A stretch of 64,000 bases of DNA from Prorocentrum cordatum (taxonomy: Eukaryota > Sar > Dinophyceae > Prorocentrales > Prorocentraceae): the NCBI GenBank assembly GCA_963575745.1, contig CAUYUJ010015284.1, positions 21,001-85,000 on the forward strand, in the 5' to 3' direction. The notes beneath the pieces were generated by a model that was not told where the DNA came from, made no database searches, and saw only the letters and a list, made by a program, of their open reading frames with translations. Made by a program: the position numbers and the translations under genes. This document shows positions 20,980 through 31,804 of the stretch, piece by piece; position 1 is the first letter of the stretch; every line of letters starts with the position of its first letter.

Positions 20980-22082
20980 CCCAGTCAGCCTGGGCGCGAT
21001 CGCGTGCCCCGCCCCGTTAGTTCGGGGCCTCCCAGGGCAGGAGCAGGCCGGCCCTCATTTTCCAAAGGCCTCTATAAATACCAGCAGAGGAGTTGATAAC
21101 AATTCTTCTCGCGGAGAGACCCTCCACTATCGCAGGGGGCAAGTTGAGAGTCTCGTCATTATTCTTGCCAATTTCCTGCATCCTCTTTCTCGGGGCGCTA
21201 TCGAGCTGCGTTGGAGCGAGCCCCCCAGCAAGAGTTGCACTCGATCTCAGACAAAGGGTCGATGCAGCTTCCGCGTCCGATTCGACCCCTCAACTGCGGA
21301 GGCCGCCGCCACTTGTAGGGTGGCGCGTCGCCACGACCTAAAAGAGTTGCCCTCAAGCGTTGAAGAAAGGTGGAGATCCCCAGATGATGCGCGACGGCAT
21401 TTGTCCACCCAGTGGCGGGCATCTGCTGCGGAGGCTCCAATCATGGCGTCAGGCCTACAAGATGACGTCTGGCACCTTTGGTTGAGGACTGAGGCGGGGG
21501 AAGAGGGCCCACACGGTACAGCCGTGGCGGGATGCACAGACAAAGATGCGGCATATCTCGGAGCGCTGAGCTTTATCATTGATACGGGGTGTGGGTATAA
21601 CCTCATAGCGGAAAGATATATCAAGAGCGCAGGTGCAATGATATTGATCCGAAAGCTTCCGCAATCGAACACTCTGGTCGACTGCCAGGGGAGAATCAAA
21701 AGCCCTCGGTTCAGTTCGCATCGCATGTTCCAAATTTAAGGGTGGTAGTTCCGACGCATTGGCCATGCCGGAGACTCCGTGCGTGATCTCGGTAGGCGAG
21801 CGGTGCATGGATCACGGCTTTAGCTTCTTCTGGCCAGCTGGCCGAAGGCCCTACCTTCCGTTGCCCAACGGTCAAAGAGTGGACCTGATCGTTGAGGACA
21901 AGATTCCATACTTGACCCTTTCAGGCAAAGAGGCGCTGGGTCGGTGGATGTGCGCGGTTGCCGCTGGGGAGGGCGAAGCCCCCGAGCGGTGGCGTTGCGT
22001 GACGCCAGGCGCCAAGGCATTTCTGGATGATGTGGGATATCGGCGGGAGGATCTCCGCCCCATGCTGTGCAGACTCGCGTAG
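20980..22082 (+). pseudogene. retropepsin-like aspartic protease region, frameshifted
   Basis: Frame 2, ending at 21739, has the active-site motif LSFIIDTGCGYNLIAERY at about 21565-21620. It is a DTG protease with Cys-Gly-Tyr in place of the usual Ala/Ser. Frame 0 at 21759-22082 carries the expected downstream half (ETPCVISVGERCMDHGFSFF, WPAGRRPYLP, VEDKIPYL), the pattern between protease and integrase in copia polyproteins. A frameshift near 21740 separates the halves. The 20980-21500 stretch is a weakly conserved linker. The protease would cleave the gag-pol polyprotein. Confidence 0.6.
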
Positions 22083-22519
22083 CCATAGACTTGCATACAC
22101 ATGAGTTGATTGGCACCCACAGCTATGTTGACGGACGGCCGGCTGAGCCCGCGCCCGTTTTCCCGTCCTCGTTAGACTCTGCGGATACCATCACTTATTT
22201 CTATTATATGCCGCGCAAGGCTAGCGAATGCGGTTGGGCTCGGACACCTACTGGCACCGCTGCCTCAAATTGTCTCTTGACTTTGCCCTGCCGCGGCCAA
22301 GCCGTTGGTGGTGCCGACGCTCAGCCCGGCCAAGCCGTGGCCTGCGCTGCCGCACATGAGAGCTCTTGTTGGCACGGGGTCTCAGGGTGCCTTCCTTACG
22401 ACATGGATCACGGGCTGGACTCCGATGCGTGCAACGCGGCCCCCGGGCCCGAGGAGGGTGAAGTCGGAGACGCCGACGGTGTCGACCTAGTCGACATCGA
22501 CGCGCCGTCATCATCATAA
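22067..22519 (+). CDS. unrecognised linker ORF between protease and integrase
   Basis: A 150-residue frame overlaps the protease frame by 16 bases. It is Ala/Gly/Asp-rich, ends in an acidic stretch (EEGEVGDADGVDLVDIDA), and contains two GGCCAAGCC hairpins near 22310-22340. No domain is recognised. In related polyproteins a low-complexity spacer occupies this position, so it is probably linker rather than an independent gene. Confidence 0.3.
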   Translation: MQTRVAIDLHTHELIGTHSYVDGRPAEPAPVFPSSLDSADTITYFYYMPRKASECGWARTPTGTAASNCLLTLPCRGQAVGGADAQPGQAVACAAAHESSCWHGVSGCLPYDMDHGLDSDACNAAPGPEEGEVGDADGVDLVDIDAPSSS

Positions 22520-22546
22520 CTAGACCCAGACGATGCAGAGGTTGAG

Positions 22547-23933
22547 GTGTCGGGTTCCCTTGCCGAGCGACTCAAGAAGGTCGCAGCCTCCCTCGCGCCT
22601 CTCCTAACTCATACTCCCAAGAACCCATATTGTTCTGTATGCAAATGGGCCAAAGCTCTGACACGACAGCAGGGCAAGGCGCGCAACAAAGGGCTGAAGG
22701 TTCCCCGCCCGTACGCTAACCCCACCTCTTTTGGACATCTGACGACGATGGACCATTGGTTTGCGATGGATGACCTCTCGCGGGGGCTCCATGATGAGAC
22801 CGCGCGTGTGACTTTTCGGGGCCGAGCTACTGATTTCCTCGCCGCTCAGGGTGTACACGACAAGTCTGCGGTGCACATTTGTAACTTTTAAATAAACCTT
22901 GCAGCTCCGGGAGAGAAGTTTTTCATATTGTTATGCAGACGGTGCACGAGAGCTCGCAAGGGCATGTTACGAGCTCAAGATTGCCCACGATCCTACCATC
23001 TCAGGAGACAAGAAACAAAACGCTGTTGCTGAACGTGCGAACGGCGTGGTGCTGATGGGGACCCGGGCCCTTCTGGTGCAGGCCAGTCTCCCACCGCCAT
23101 ATTGGACATATGCCGATAAATATTTTTGTCTCTGCTGCAACGCCGGGGCCCCTGAAGAGCGGAAGTCTAGTTGGGGGCGTCGCTTTGGACATCAGTTTGA
23201 GGCGCCGTTGCTTCCCTTCGGGCCCCTTGTGCGCTATGCGCCCCCGCCGGAGTCAATGTTTCGAATAGCCAAGACTGGTGGTGCGATGATCCCTGGGTTG
23301 CACCTATGGTGCGTCCACGAAGCGGGGGGCATGGTTGGGCCAGAGAGTCACGTAGTGCCGCTTCGACAGCTCGACGGACTTAACGCGGGATCAGGGCGCG
23401 CGCTCGAAGGCAAGCGACCCACCATTGAGAAGTCTGATCAAGTTTACAGCAACATCCGAGATAGCACTGCTGATGTCCAAGCGCCACAATTTCCCATGCG
23501 GAATGCGTATGAGAAGGCGATGACTGAAGTGCGCTCCGTTACGATCCCTCCCGCTGGCGAAGCCGCGGCCGCCCCAGACGGTCCGGGGCAGGGAACAGGA
23601 GCACAATCGGTCCATCCGCGTTGCGCAGATGACCCCGCCGCGGCTATGCCGCCGCCTCCCCGAGGAGGCGAGGGCGCACCACCGCGAGACTCCGAGGCCG
23701 ATTCCGACGATGACGACGGTCCGGGGGGCTTGCGTGTGGACGACGAGCCTGTGGTTGTTGACGGCCGGGGCCCACGGCGAGACTCTCGCCCCGGCGAATA
23801 TCAAGATCAGAAGCTAGGTCTCGCACATATCGAGTACCGGTTGGATAGACAATCTAATTTTTCGGCGGCCGAGCCGCGCGCAAAGGATTCCCGGGGAAGG
23901 GCAGCCCCTTGCTCGCGCGACGCAAAACTTTGA
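22547..23933 (+). pseudogene. integrase (HHCC-like finger and catalytic core), frameshifted
   Basis: Frame 2 (22547-22891) has LTHTPKNPYCSVCKWAK, the Cys pair end of the pre-integrase zinc finger. FGHLTTMDHW follows, where the first catalytic Asp of the core is expected. Frame 0 (22899-23933) continues with YADGARELARACYELKIAHD and NAVAERANGVVLMGTRALL, carrying the second Asp and the glutamate of the DDE set, then PPPYWTYADKYFCLCCNAGA. The tail is Pro/Asp-rich. The TAA at 22889-22891 and a frame change at about 22895 break it. It would insert element cDNA into the genome. Confidence 0.65.
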
Positions 23934-23937
23934 TACC

Positions 23938-24618
23938 ATGGAATACTATGAAGATCGCCGTGTTGTTGTTGGACTAACGAACGATGAGCCAACCAAAACG
24001 CTCCCAGTGACAGGTCGTCGACAGACATGCAGCATTCGAGTTGTACTTTATTATGACCCCGACTACGTTCCCGTGACTCGAGTGCGGGTTACAGACCCAG
24101 ATCCAAAGCACGGTGCCCAATGGCTCAACAAGTTGCCTGAATCCACCAATCCTGGCATCCATCCTGGACGCTGGTTCAATATGAATCAGTCCCAACGCCG
24201 AGCGGCTGTTGAGCAATGCAAAGCCGAAAAGAGAGGTTTCTTCGGTATAAGTGATCCCAGCCCTTGCGTTGCCCTCTTGCGCGACGTAGGCTTAGACGTG
24301 GAAGATCCAGGACCTCCATCCGAGCCCGCGGTGGCCAAGTCAGCCGCGGCGCCCCCACTTTCTGAGGGGGGCGCTGCTTACCTCGCAGCGCACCCCAAGG
24401 CGAGGGGGGCCGCTCCATGGGTAGTTAAGCGATTTCGAAGACAAGCGGCACAGGGCGGCCAAGCCGCAGCTGTGGCCACCGACTCCTCCGCCGAGGAGGA
24501 CTCGGGAGAAGGTGAATGTTTTTCGGATGACGAGGATGTTTGGTGGAAACAAACTTGGCGCGGCGGTGCCATCGCGCGCGATGGCGACCCCTCCGGCCAA
24601 GTCGGTAGGGGCCCATGA
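23938..24618 (+). CDS. integrase C-terminal / linker region of pol
   Basis: An open frame of 226 residues starts MEYYEDRRVVVGLTNDEP. No named domain is recognised. The first half (residues 1-100) has mixed folded-protein composition, and the second half is Ala/Glu/Asp-rich linker with hairpins (GCGGCCAAGCCGC near 24461-24473). It lies between integrase core and reverse transcriptase, as the pol linker does in copia elements. Confidence 0.35.
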   Translation: MEYYEDRRVVVGLTNDEPTKTLPVTGRRQTCSIRVVLYYDPDYVPVTRVRVTDPDPKHGAQWLNKLPESTNPGIHPGRWFNMNQSQRRAAVEQCKAEKRGFFGISDPSPCVALLRDVGLDVEDPGPPSEPAVAKSAAAPPLSEGGAAYLAAHPKARGAAPWVVKRFRRQAAQGGQAAAVATDSSAEEDSGEGECFSDDEDVWWKQTWRGGAIARDGDPSGQVGRGP

Positions 24619-24636
24619 CCTGACGCGGAATCTGAG

Positions 24637-26350
24637 GTGACAAAGGAGGCAAGCCAGACCTCGAGTCCGGCGGCCGCCGAATTGCGGCGTAGCGTGCCTC
24701 GGGTGCCGCTGCAGGATAGCTCGGCCCCAATGCCAGGTCACCGAGGAAAGGGGATATTTGAATTAGATTTCTCGTACAACCCTTTTACTGATCTCATCTC
24801 AGTCGTAGAAGAGCCCTTCCAACTTCCCAATGAATGGCGACAGACTCGGACTGATGCCGCAGTTGCGCGATCTGTTTCCAAAGTCGAAGCCCAGGCTAAT
24901 CAAGATGCCAAGGCCGCTTTGGAGAAAAGAATGGGACCGATTGCGAGAGATAGGCACATGGAGCGAAAAAGGTGTCAAAGAGTACGCCGCGTTTGTTGCG
25001 GAACTCCAAAGGGCGACTGCCCACTTTGGTTGTCTGTTTGCAATCCTTGTAGAAAAGAATTCCGAGTTGCCGCAAGGGCGTAAAGACAGTAAATATAAGG
25101 GCCGGGTTTTCTTTGACGGTTCCAGCGTGAGAGATCAGAATGCAGATGTGGCCTTGTTTCAGGAATTTTCCAGCAGCCCTGCTACAATGCAGGCTAGCAA
25201 AGCAGCCGATACTTACGGGCTATTTGACGGTCATAGCATTGAACAAGCCGACGCCCGTCAGGCCTACACTCAATCCAAGCTGGGCGGCGCCCCGACATGG
25301 GTGTTCCTGCCCCGTGCAGAGTGGCCTGAGTCCTGGTCGCACATGCGCAATCCTGTATGCCCTTTGATTTTATCTTTGTACGGACACCCTGATTCAGGGG
25401 GGCACTGGGAGCAGCATTGCGAAGGGCATGTCACGGCCAACGGCTTATCAAATGTAGCCCGTGGCGTAGCTGCTATTTTCACCTTGAGTTGAAACTCTTC
25501 TTGATTATCTATGTTGACGATTTCAACATGGCTGGTCCTGCCGACAAGTTGGCCCAAAGATGGAAACCGTTGCAATCCCCATCTCTCAATTGCCCCAAGG
25601 GCATAGAGATCGACCCTCCGACTGCGGTCGGACGATACTTGGGGTGTGAACACGGGCTTTGCACGCAGCTTGTCGAATGGCAAGGTGACTTGCCCGCAGT
25701 ACTAGACCCACCGCCTCCCAAAGTTAAAAAGAACGCACCCGTCCCAGACGACAGCGCCGAGGAGGAAACGGGGGGTGACTCGGCGGCCGAGCCGCCTGAG
25801 CCATGCCAGCCTAGAGAGCCCGAGCAGGCCAGGGTCATCGAATATGATATGACCGAATTCTTCGATTCCTGCGTCACACTGTATACCCAGCTCACAGATA
25901 CTGACCCATCTACGCATCCCGCTGCAGGCACTCCTTTCGGCCCCGACCTTGCCGACCTCGAGGGCGGCCAAGGTGGGCCCCGAGGCGAAGTCTGCCCTCC
26001 TGCAGAGGAGGCCCTCGCGTCAGCTTTGAACATTGACGTTGAGGTAGTGGTGCACGGCCTTGCAGCCGCGGCGGCCAGCCCCGGCGATCCGGAGCCACCG
26101 ACCAAGTCGGGTGTGCTCCAGCCCATTGCGGCGAAAGTGTTGATGAAGGTCCTGTACGGTGCGAGAATGGGCCGATGCGACCTTCCCCGCGCTGTTTTGT
26201 CATCCAGCGAGTTGCATTACCAAATGGACAGAAAAACAAGACCTTGAAGCTGAGATTGTTGCTGCCAGCCTTGCCCCGCGAAAAGAGCTGCTTGCGGCTC
26301 TTCCGCTCTGGGAGATACTGCTTGGACGACAGATGCGTTGTCTTTTTCTC
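24637..26350 (+). pseudogene. copia-type reverse transcriptase with start of RNase H, multiple frameshifts
   Basis: Frame 2 (24830-25492) carries the RVT_2 pattern: KYKGRVFFDGSSVRDQN, FQEFSSSPATMQASKAAD, the catalytic-Asp region SIEQADARQAYTQSKLGGAP, and LSLYGHPDSGGHWEQHC. Frame 1 (25417-26247) continues with LFLIIYVDDFNMAGPADKL (YVDD active site at about 25509-25520), AVGRYLGCEH, and AAKVLMKVLYGARMGRCDL. A Pro/Glu-rich insertion fills residues between them. After 26225 the frame changes and ITKWTEKQ is followed at once by DLEAEIVAAS. About 100 residues that normally intervene, including the first RNase H Asp, are missing. It stops in the repeat block at 26345. Confidence 0.7.
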
Positions 26351-26449
26351 ATATCCTAAGATGGGGTTATTGTTATTACTTGGACGCCTCCTACTCCTCC
26401 TCCTCCTCCTCCTTCCTCCTCCTATTTTCTCTTCCCCTCCTGTCGGACT

Positions 26450-26762
26450 TACTCATACTCAGACTTGCTCATACACAGACTTACTCATACTCAGACTTAC
26501 TCATACTCAGACCTACTCATACTCAGACTTACTCACACTCAGACATACTCATACACAGACTTACTCATACACAGACTTACTCACACCCAGACGTACTCAT
26601 ACACAGACTCACTCATACCCAGACTTACTCATACACAGTATTAGTCATACTCAGACTTACTCATACCCAGACGTACACATACACAGACTTTCTCATACAC
26701 AGACCTACTCATACCCAGACTTACTCATACACAGACTACTCATACACAGACTTACTCATACT
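26450..26762. repeat. 16-bp minisatellite ACTTACTCATACTCAG
   Basis: About 20 tandem copies of a 15-16 bp unit alternate between ACTTACTCATACTCAG and ACTTACTCATACACAG variants. The TQTYSY-type frames are translations of the repeat. Confidence 0.95.
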
Positions 26763-27522
26763 CAGCACCCCTAAGGGGAGCCGCCAGGGGTGGTTGCACG
26801 GGCTCGTTCGCGGCCATTTTGTTGGGATGTCTTAGGCGGTTTGCCTGTTTCTGTGCCCAACATCCTTCGCTTTCGGAGCAGATTTGGAGGATGTCTCGAG
26901 CGAGGCGCTCATTTCAGCACCCCTAAGGGGAGCCGCCAGGGGTGGTTGCACGGGCTCGTTCGCGGTCATTTTGTGGGGATGTCTCAGGCGGTTTGCCTGT
27001 TTCTGTGCCCAACATCCTTCGCTTTCGGAGCAGATTTGGAGGATGTCTCGAGCGAGGCGCTCATTTCAGCACCCCTAAGGGGAGCCGCCAGGGGTGGTTG
27101 CACGGGCTCGTTCGCGGCCATTTTGTGGGGATGTCTCAGGCGGTTTGCCTGTTTCTGTGCCCAACATCCTTCGCTTTCGGAGCAGATTTGGAGGATGTCT
27201 CGAGCGAGGCGCTCATTTCAGCACCCCTAAGGGGAGCCGCCAGGGGTGGTTGCACGGGCTCGTTCGCGGCCATTTTGCGGGGATGTCTCAGGCGGTTTGC
27301 CTGTCTCTGTGCCCAACATCCTTCGCTTTCGGAGCAGATTTGGAGGATGTCTCGAGCGAGGCGCTCATTTCAGCACCCCTAAGGGGAGCCGCCAGGGGTG
27401 GTTGCACGGGCTCGTTCGCGGCCATTTTGTGGGGATGTCTCAGGCGGTTTGCTTGTTTCTGTGCCCAACATCCTTCGCTTTCGGAGCAGATTTGGAGGAT
27501 GTCTCGAGCGAGGCGCTCATTT
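26763..27522. repeat. 152-bp tandem array, five near-identical copies
   Basis: Units start CAGCACCCCTAAGGGGAGCC at 26763, 26915, 27067, 27219 and 27371, exactly 152 bases apart, with only single-base differences. Each includes GGTGGTTGCACGGGCTCG and GGATGTCTCGAGCGAGGCG. Because 152 is not a multiple of 3, each frame reads the repeat differently, so the apparent 140-residue proteins are artefacts. Confidence 0.97.
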
Positions 27523-27609
27523 TCACCCCCCAGGTGGGCCAGATTTTGAGGATGTCTCGATCGGTTTGCTTGTTTTGGTGGCCAGGCTCGTGGGCGCAGA
27601 TTCTTCTCA

Positions 27610-28262
27610 GGATGCCACAGGAGGCTCCAACAGGCTCCAGGAGGCCCCAGGAGACCACATGAGGTCCCAGGAGGCATCAGGAGGCCACAGAAAGACTCAA
27701 GAGGCCACAGGATGTCCCAAGAGGCTCCAGGAGGCCCCAGGAAGCTCCAGAAGGCCTCAGGAAACCACAGGAGGCCCCAGGAGGCAACAGGAAGCGCCAG
27801 GAGGCCTCGGAAGGCAACAGGAGGCCCCGAGAGGCCCCAGGAGCAGGAGGCCTCAGAAGGCAACAGGAGTGGCTCCAATCCCATGTGTGTTACGTATGCT
27901 CCTATCGATTGGGCCTCACCTGGAGCACGATTCTTTGATGTTCTACGTATGTTTCTATAGATGGTCCTTCTCCTGTGTACACAATCCTAAATGTTTTACT
28001 CATGTTCCTATGTATTGGGCCTCTCCTGGGGCACGAGCCCTTGGTGTTTTACGCGTGTTCCTATAGATTGCCCTTCTCCTGCGGCTCTAACCCGCAATGT
28101 GTTATGTACGTCTGTTGCTATATATTGCGCCTCTCCTGGGGCACGAAACCTTCCTAGGAGGTCCCAGGAGGTCCCAAGAGGCCAGTAGGTTTCAGGAGGC
28201 CCCAGGAGGCCCCAGGCTCATGCACAGAGACGCGCTCGTACTACTGAGGCTCATTCACACTC
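27610..28262. repeat. CCAGGAGGCCCC satellite and 105-bp units (right inverted copy)
   Basis: Positions 27610-27880 are repeats of CCAGGAGGCCC/CAGGAGGC. From 27880 to 28150 degenerate units of about 105 bp (TGTTTTACGCGTGTTCCTATAG, GGGCCTCTCCTGGGGCACGA) follow. The block ends with CGCGCTCGTACTACTGAGGC at about 28230. It is the reverse complement of 1-530, so one family occurs in both orientations 27 kb apart. Confidence 0.88.
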
Positions 28263-28405
28263 CAAGTCATTCGCAGTTAGATTGATGTCCAGACCGTCAC
28301 AACTGAAGCCCGTTAATATTCGAAAGCTCTTGCGCCTAGACATTCACGGCGGACAGGTCCATGCGAGTAGATGCACATATGGGGAGCTCCACGCAGTGAA
28401 TAATT

Positions 28406-29464
28406 TTGGGAAATAACCAGGCAGTGTGCAAGGTCATCGAAGCGGGAGGGCCCATGAAGCTAATGCACCTTCCTCGAACTCATCGTATTGACGCTGCCGC
28501 AGTTTCTGAACAGTTGTTCCGAGGTATAGTGGGATTTCAGCATGAACGGACACAGAACGAGGCTGCCGATATTGGAACGAAACGATTCACATACCCATTG
28601 GCCTGGGTCAAAGTTTTATATCTTGTCAACGTAGTGACCCCGCAGTTCTGGGCCGCCCAGCGGTACCAAGACTATTTAGATTCGACGTTTTCTGACGGCC
28701 TTCCCCTGGAACCCGGGGGGATTGTCAAGCCCCGCTTAGGTCCTAGTTCGGCCTTGCGGAGAGGAGCTGCTGTACCCAGTAAAAAGATGAATAAGATGAA
28801 GAAGCGCCTCAATGAGGGCAAGCCCGCCGTGCATTTCCCACAACCAATAAATACCCCAGCGGCGCCAAGTGGCGCCAAGCGCCCGGCTGCCACAGACGCT
28901 GCACCCGGCCAAGCCGCGGTGGCAAACGCGCCCGGCCAAGCCGTGGTAGCGGGCACAACTCCTCTTGTGACGAATAGAGAAGGTTCCAGGAGAAGCTCAG
29001 ACAAAACTAGGTCAAATGAAGAAATCGAAATGAGAGCGATGTTTGACCTGACTGAGTGCGAAAACGAATATGATGCATCGGATCTGTCACGAATGGAATG
29101 CGATGTGCAATCACAATCCGAGCCAGCGAGAACCGAGCAAGAAGAAGACACGCTTGGTTACAACCTTCTTCTTCCTCACCTTTCCCTTGCTGCTGCTGCT
29201 AACTTTCAAAGCAAGAAGGACCACTGGACTCGGCGCGGAAAGACTCTAATACGCTGGCACTTCACTCCCACACTTGTCACGCTTACGCCCGCGAGTACAG
29301 ATTGTCCAGTTGACCCAGACAGATTAGCCGACCAGCGTCGTACCTATGCGAACAACATCCGTCATGGTTTAACCATAGACCGTACGGATTGCTGGCGTGA
29401 TGAAGACGTAAGGTATCATCACCCCTTTTTAGCAGAATTCGAATGGCGATTCCAGCGATGGTGA
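28406..29464 (+). pseudogene. C-terminal part of copia RNase H plus downstream linker
   Basis: It begins mid-domain with NNQAVCKVIEAGGPMKLMHL, RTHRIDAAAVSEQLFRGIVG and ERTQNEAADIGTKRFTYPLAW. This is the copia RNase H end, where the last catalytic Asp is expected in EAADIGTK. An acidic and basic low-complexity region with two CGGCCAAGCCG hairpins (about 28910-28945) follows. The 2-kb insertion upstream removed it from the RT half at 26345. The frame changes near 29430, where the methyltransferase-like protein continues. Confidence 0.65.
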
Positions 29465-30401
29465 CTATCATCCCAGTAGATGGACCGACTGGACCGAATT
29501 CTGGATCCGGGACGGCTGCGCCCCTGCCACCAAGTGGAATCGGGATCGACTCCTATTAGAATATTGTTGCGGCCTTGATAGCAGGATTGGTAAACCCAGA
29601 CATTTTATGGATAATTCTTGCAAGGTGATACGATACACGGAGAAGGAGGCTACGAGAACCGACAAAGGGAGAACACTGGCTTTGGATGAGATCCAGAAGT
29701 TCAAAGGAAAACATATAGCTCTATGGGGCTCAATGCCCTGTACGGGTGATTCCACCTGGCAATATGCGAATGAAGCCCATTATTTCCGCACTGGAAACCA
29801 TAGAGCGTTGCGTAGGCTTCGAGGGATTAGGACCGACTTTAGATATCTGTTTTGGAACTTCCGTGCGATTGCCCGTGCTGTGCACAAAGCGGGGGGTATT
29901 GTTTGTCTTGAGTGGCCTACCCAGTGTAATTATTGGAGGGGCCCCCAGGTGAAAGATTCCATGAGAGAGCTAGGCTTTGTCAAAACGGCTTTGCACGGAT
30001 GTGCGTACGGTTTGAAGGACAGACAGGGCAACTTCATGAAAAAGCCCTGGACGATCGCATCCACGTCGCATGATGTAGTTGAGGGACTCGATCGCAGATG
30101 TGATGTTACGCATGATAATGTTGAGGCACGCGGTAAGGACTGCAAAGCAGCAGAAGATTACACCGATGGATTTGCCCAGCAAGTACATGTTGGCATTGAA
30201 CGTGCTGCCGAACGCTCGTTAGCATCCCGACATCATCCTGCTTCCTCTTCCATATCTATCTGTGCCGCTGCTGTTCTGTCTCCAGAGCTTGCGCGGGCCA
30301 CCCGCCGGCGGGCCTCCCCCCCGGATCGCGCCGCCGCCTCGCTGCGGCTGCGCGGACCTTGCCTGCCGCGGCCTTCCCGCGACCGATTGGTCATTGGCTG
30401 A
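29430..30401 (+). CDS. methyltransferase-like domain of the retroelement (putative)
   Basis: Frame 0 is open upstream of the first ATG (29607). It reads DRLLLEYCCGLDSRIGKPRHF near 29547-29606, resembling an AdoMet-binding motif I (hydrophobic-E-x-C-x-G). ALWGSMPCTGDSTWQYAN (about 29720-29770) holds a PC motif comparable to motif IV of cytosine-C5 methyltransferases, and GGIVCLEWPTQCNYW comes near 29893. KKPWTIAST and a possible HC..H cluster follow. Dinoflagellate retroelements are known to have captured cytosine methyltransferases (published work on recurrent DNMT acquisition). Whether this frame is one is inference, as ENV and the target-recognition region are not clear. The last 60 residues are Arg/Pro-rich. 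Confidence 0.45.
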
Positions 30402-31735
30402 CCCCACGCGCCAACCGCTGGATATCCCAGCGGCCCAGCCGCCAGGGGACGTCATGACCTCGGTATGCTCGGATGATCTCATGTGTGAACCCGCCGCGGA
30501 CCTGTCCGATGGTGGTGAGTCCCTTGCTGGACAGAAAGGACAGGCCCCTCTCGCCGCGGACCGAAAGGCAACCCCGTCGGCCCAGCCAATTGGGGATGCT
30601 ATCCCGTCGGCCCAGCCGGCCGGGAGGATACCTGATCTTTTCAGCCCCGGCGATGTTATGATGGAGGAAGACGTCGAAATGGAGGGGGGCGTCGAGTTTA
30701 ACCCAGCGAAAGTTGCAGCCCGAAAGAAAGCTGCGTCCGCTGACAGACCTTGTTAGACAGACAATGCAGGGCAGGATAGACGGCCCCCTCTCCGTCAAGC
30801 CCCAAGCGCGAGACGCAGGTCGTGTCCGGCCTAGGCCCGGGGGCCCTAGGTCCGACAAGGACGCATGGGTCGACGCACGATTGCGTCAGTCTCCTGGTTG
30901 CCGTTACATGGAGGGCCCATGGTGGACGAACCTCGATCGGACCCCGTCGCCGCGCGACCTCAAGTGGGTTGGGCATTGCTGCCGGAAGTGCTGGTGCAGT
31001 TCGCCCGGCCAGGACGTCTGCGGCCACGATCGCAGCTGTGCCCACGTACTTGCCCCGCATAGCGCTTTCAATAAACCCGTCAAAAAGGCAGCCGCATCCC
31101 CATCGGCCCAGCCGGGAGAGGAGAAGCGAGCTAATGCGCTGACCGGGCAGGCAAAAGAATGGCGCGATGAAGAATCCATTCGCCGTTCGAAAGGGAAGTT
31201 CTTTTTCCATGGTGGACCGACCATCTTTCGATGTTGGAATACCAAGCCTGGAGATGGCTTTGGCGCTCTGCGAAGACCGCCCAAAGGATGGATCTGGCGC
31301 TTCACATTGGAGCGGCACGATGTCAGACATTCGCGGGACGACCAAGTCGTTACCGCGTTGAAGGCTGACCTGTCCGCCAACTCACAGACGATCTATGACC
31401 GTTTGTTCTCCAGTGTCTCGGATGACCCGTGGGTTGTACACTGGGCGATGGTCGATAGAATGGCCTCGCGTCGCTTCGACTGTGCCCCCCTAAGGTTTCC
31501 CAGATCCCCGAGGGTTCTCACTTTCAGTCGTACCCCGACGAAGCCGCGAAAATGGTCTGCAAGCTGTGCACCGCAGAGCCGGGGCAGAGAGGCCGTTCTG
31601 TCCGTGAGCTCAGGAGAGGCGAAGTTATCGGCCCCACCGTTGGCCCAGCGAAGCGGTGCACCGCGAGATACGGGGACTTTGTCTGCGTTCCAGTGGCAGA
31701 CCGCGTGGCTGATGGCCCCCCTGTCGTTTGGATGA
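30402..31735 (+). pseudogene. unrecognised retroelement ORF with Cys/His cluster
   Basis: Overlapping short frames lead into a 340-residue frame (30713-31735). It contains GHCCRKCWCSSPGQDVCGHD (about 30970-31030), a Cys/His-rich segment that could bind zinc, and a folded-looking stretch (KGKFFFHGGPTIFRCWN, KGWIWRFTLERHDVRHS). The last 80 residues are basic and Ser-rich and are probably out of frame with the true protein. Hairpins lie at 30430, 30608, 31110 and 31338-31350. No family is recognised. Confidence 0.3.
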
Positions 31736-31804
31736 ACATTGGGGGGCCATCAATGCACTCGCCGCCCCGCGGCCAGGCCGTAGGGGGCGGGTGGGTGGGG
31801 CGCC

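Larger units (their letters stand above)
26345..28400. mobile_element. 2-kb repeat-rich insertion splitting RNase H
   Basis: RNase H sequence stops near 26345 (..LLWEILLGRQMRCLF-like context) and resumes at 28406 with GNNQAVCKVIEAGG. Between them lie a 16-bp minisatellite, a five-copy 152-bp array and the inverted copy of the 1-530 satellite. No transposase frame was found. Exact ends and a target duplication could not be fixed. The right part near 28266-28400 is unique sequence. Confidence 0.65.

Noticed and set aside
26450-27522. CRISPR-like regular repeats
   Set aside because: Units are contiguous tandem repeats without spacers, in eukaryotic DNA with no cas genes.
26790-27662. series of about 146-residue frames MVARARSRPFCGDV...
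   Set aside because: Each is the 152-bp repeat read in a rotating frame; the apparent family is an artefact of period 152.
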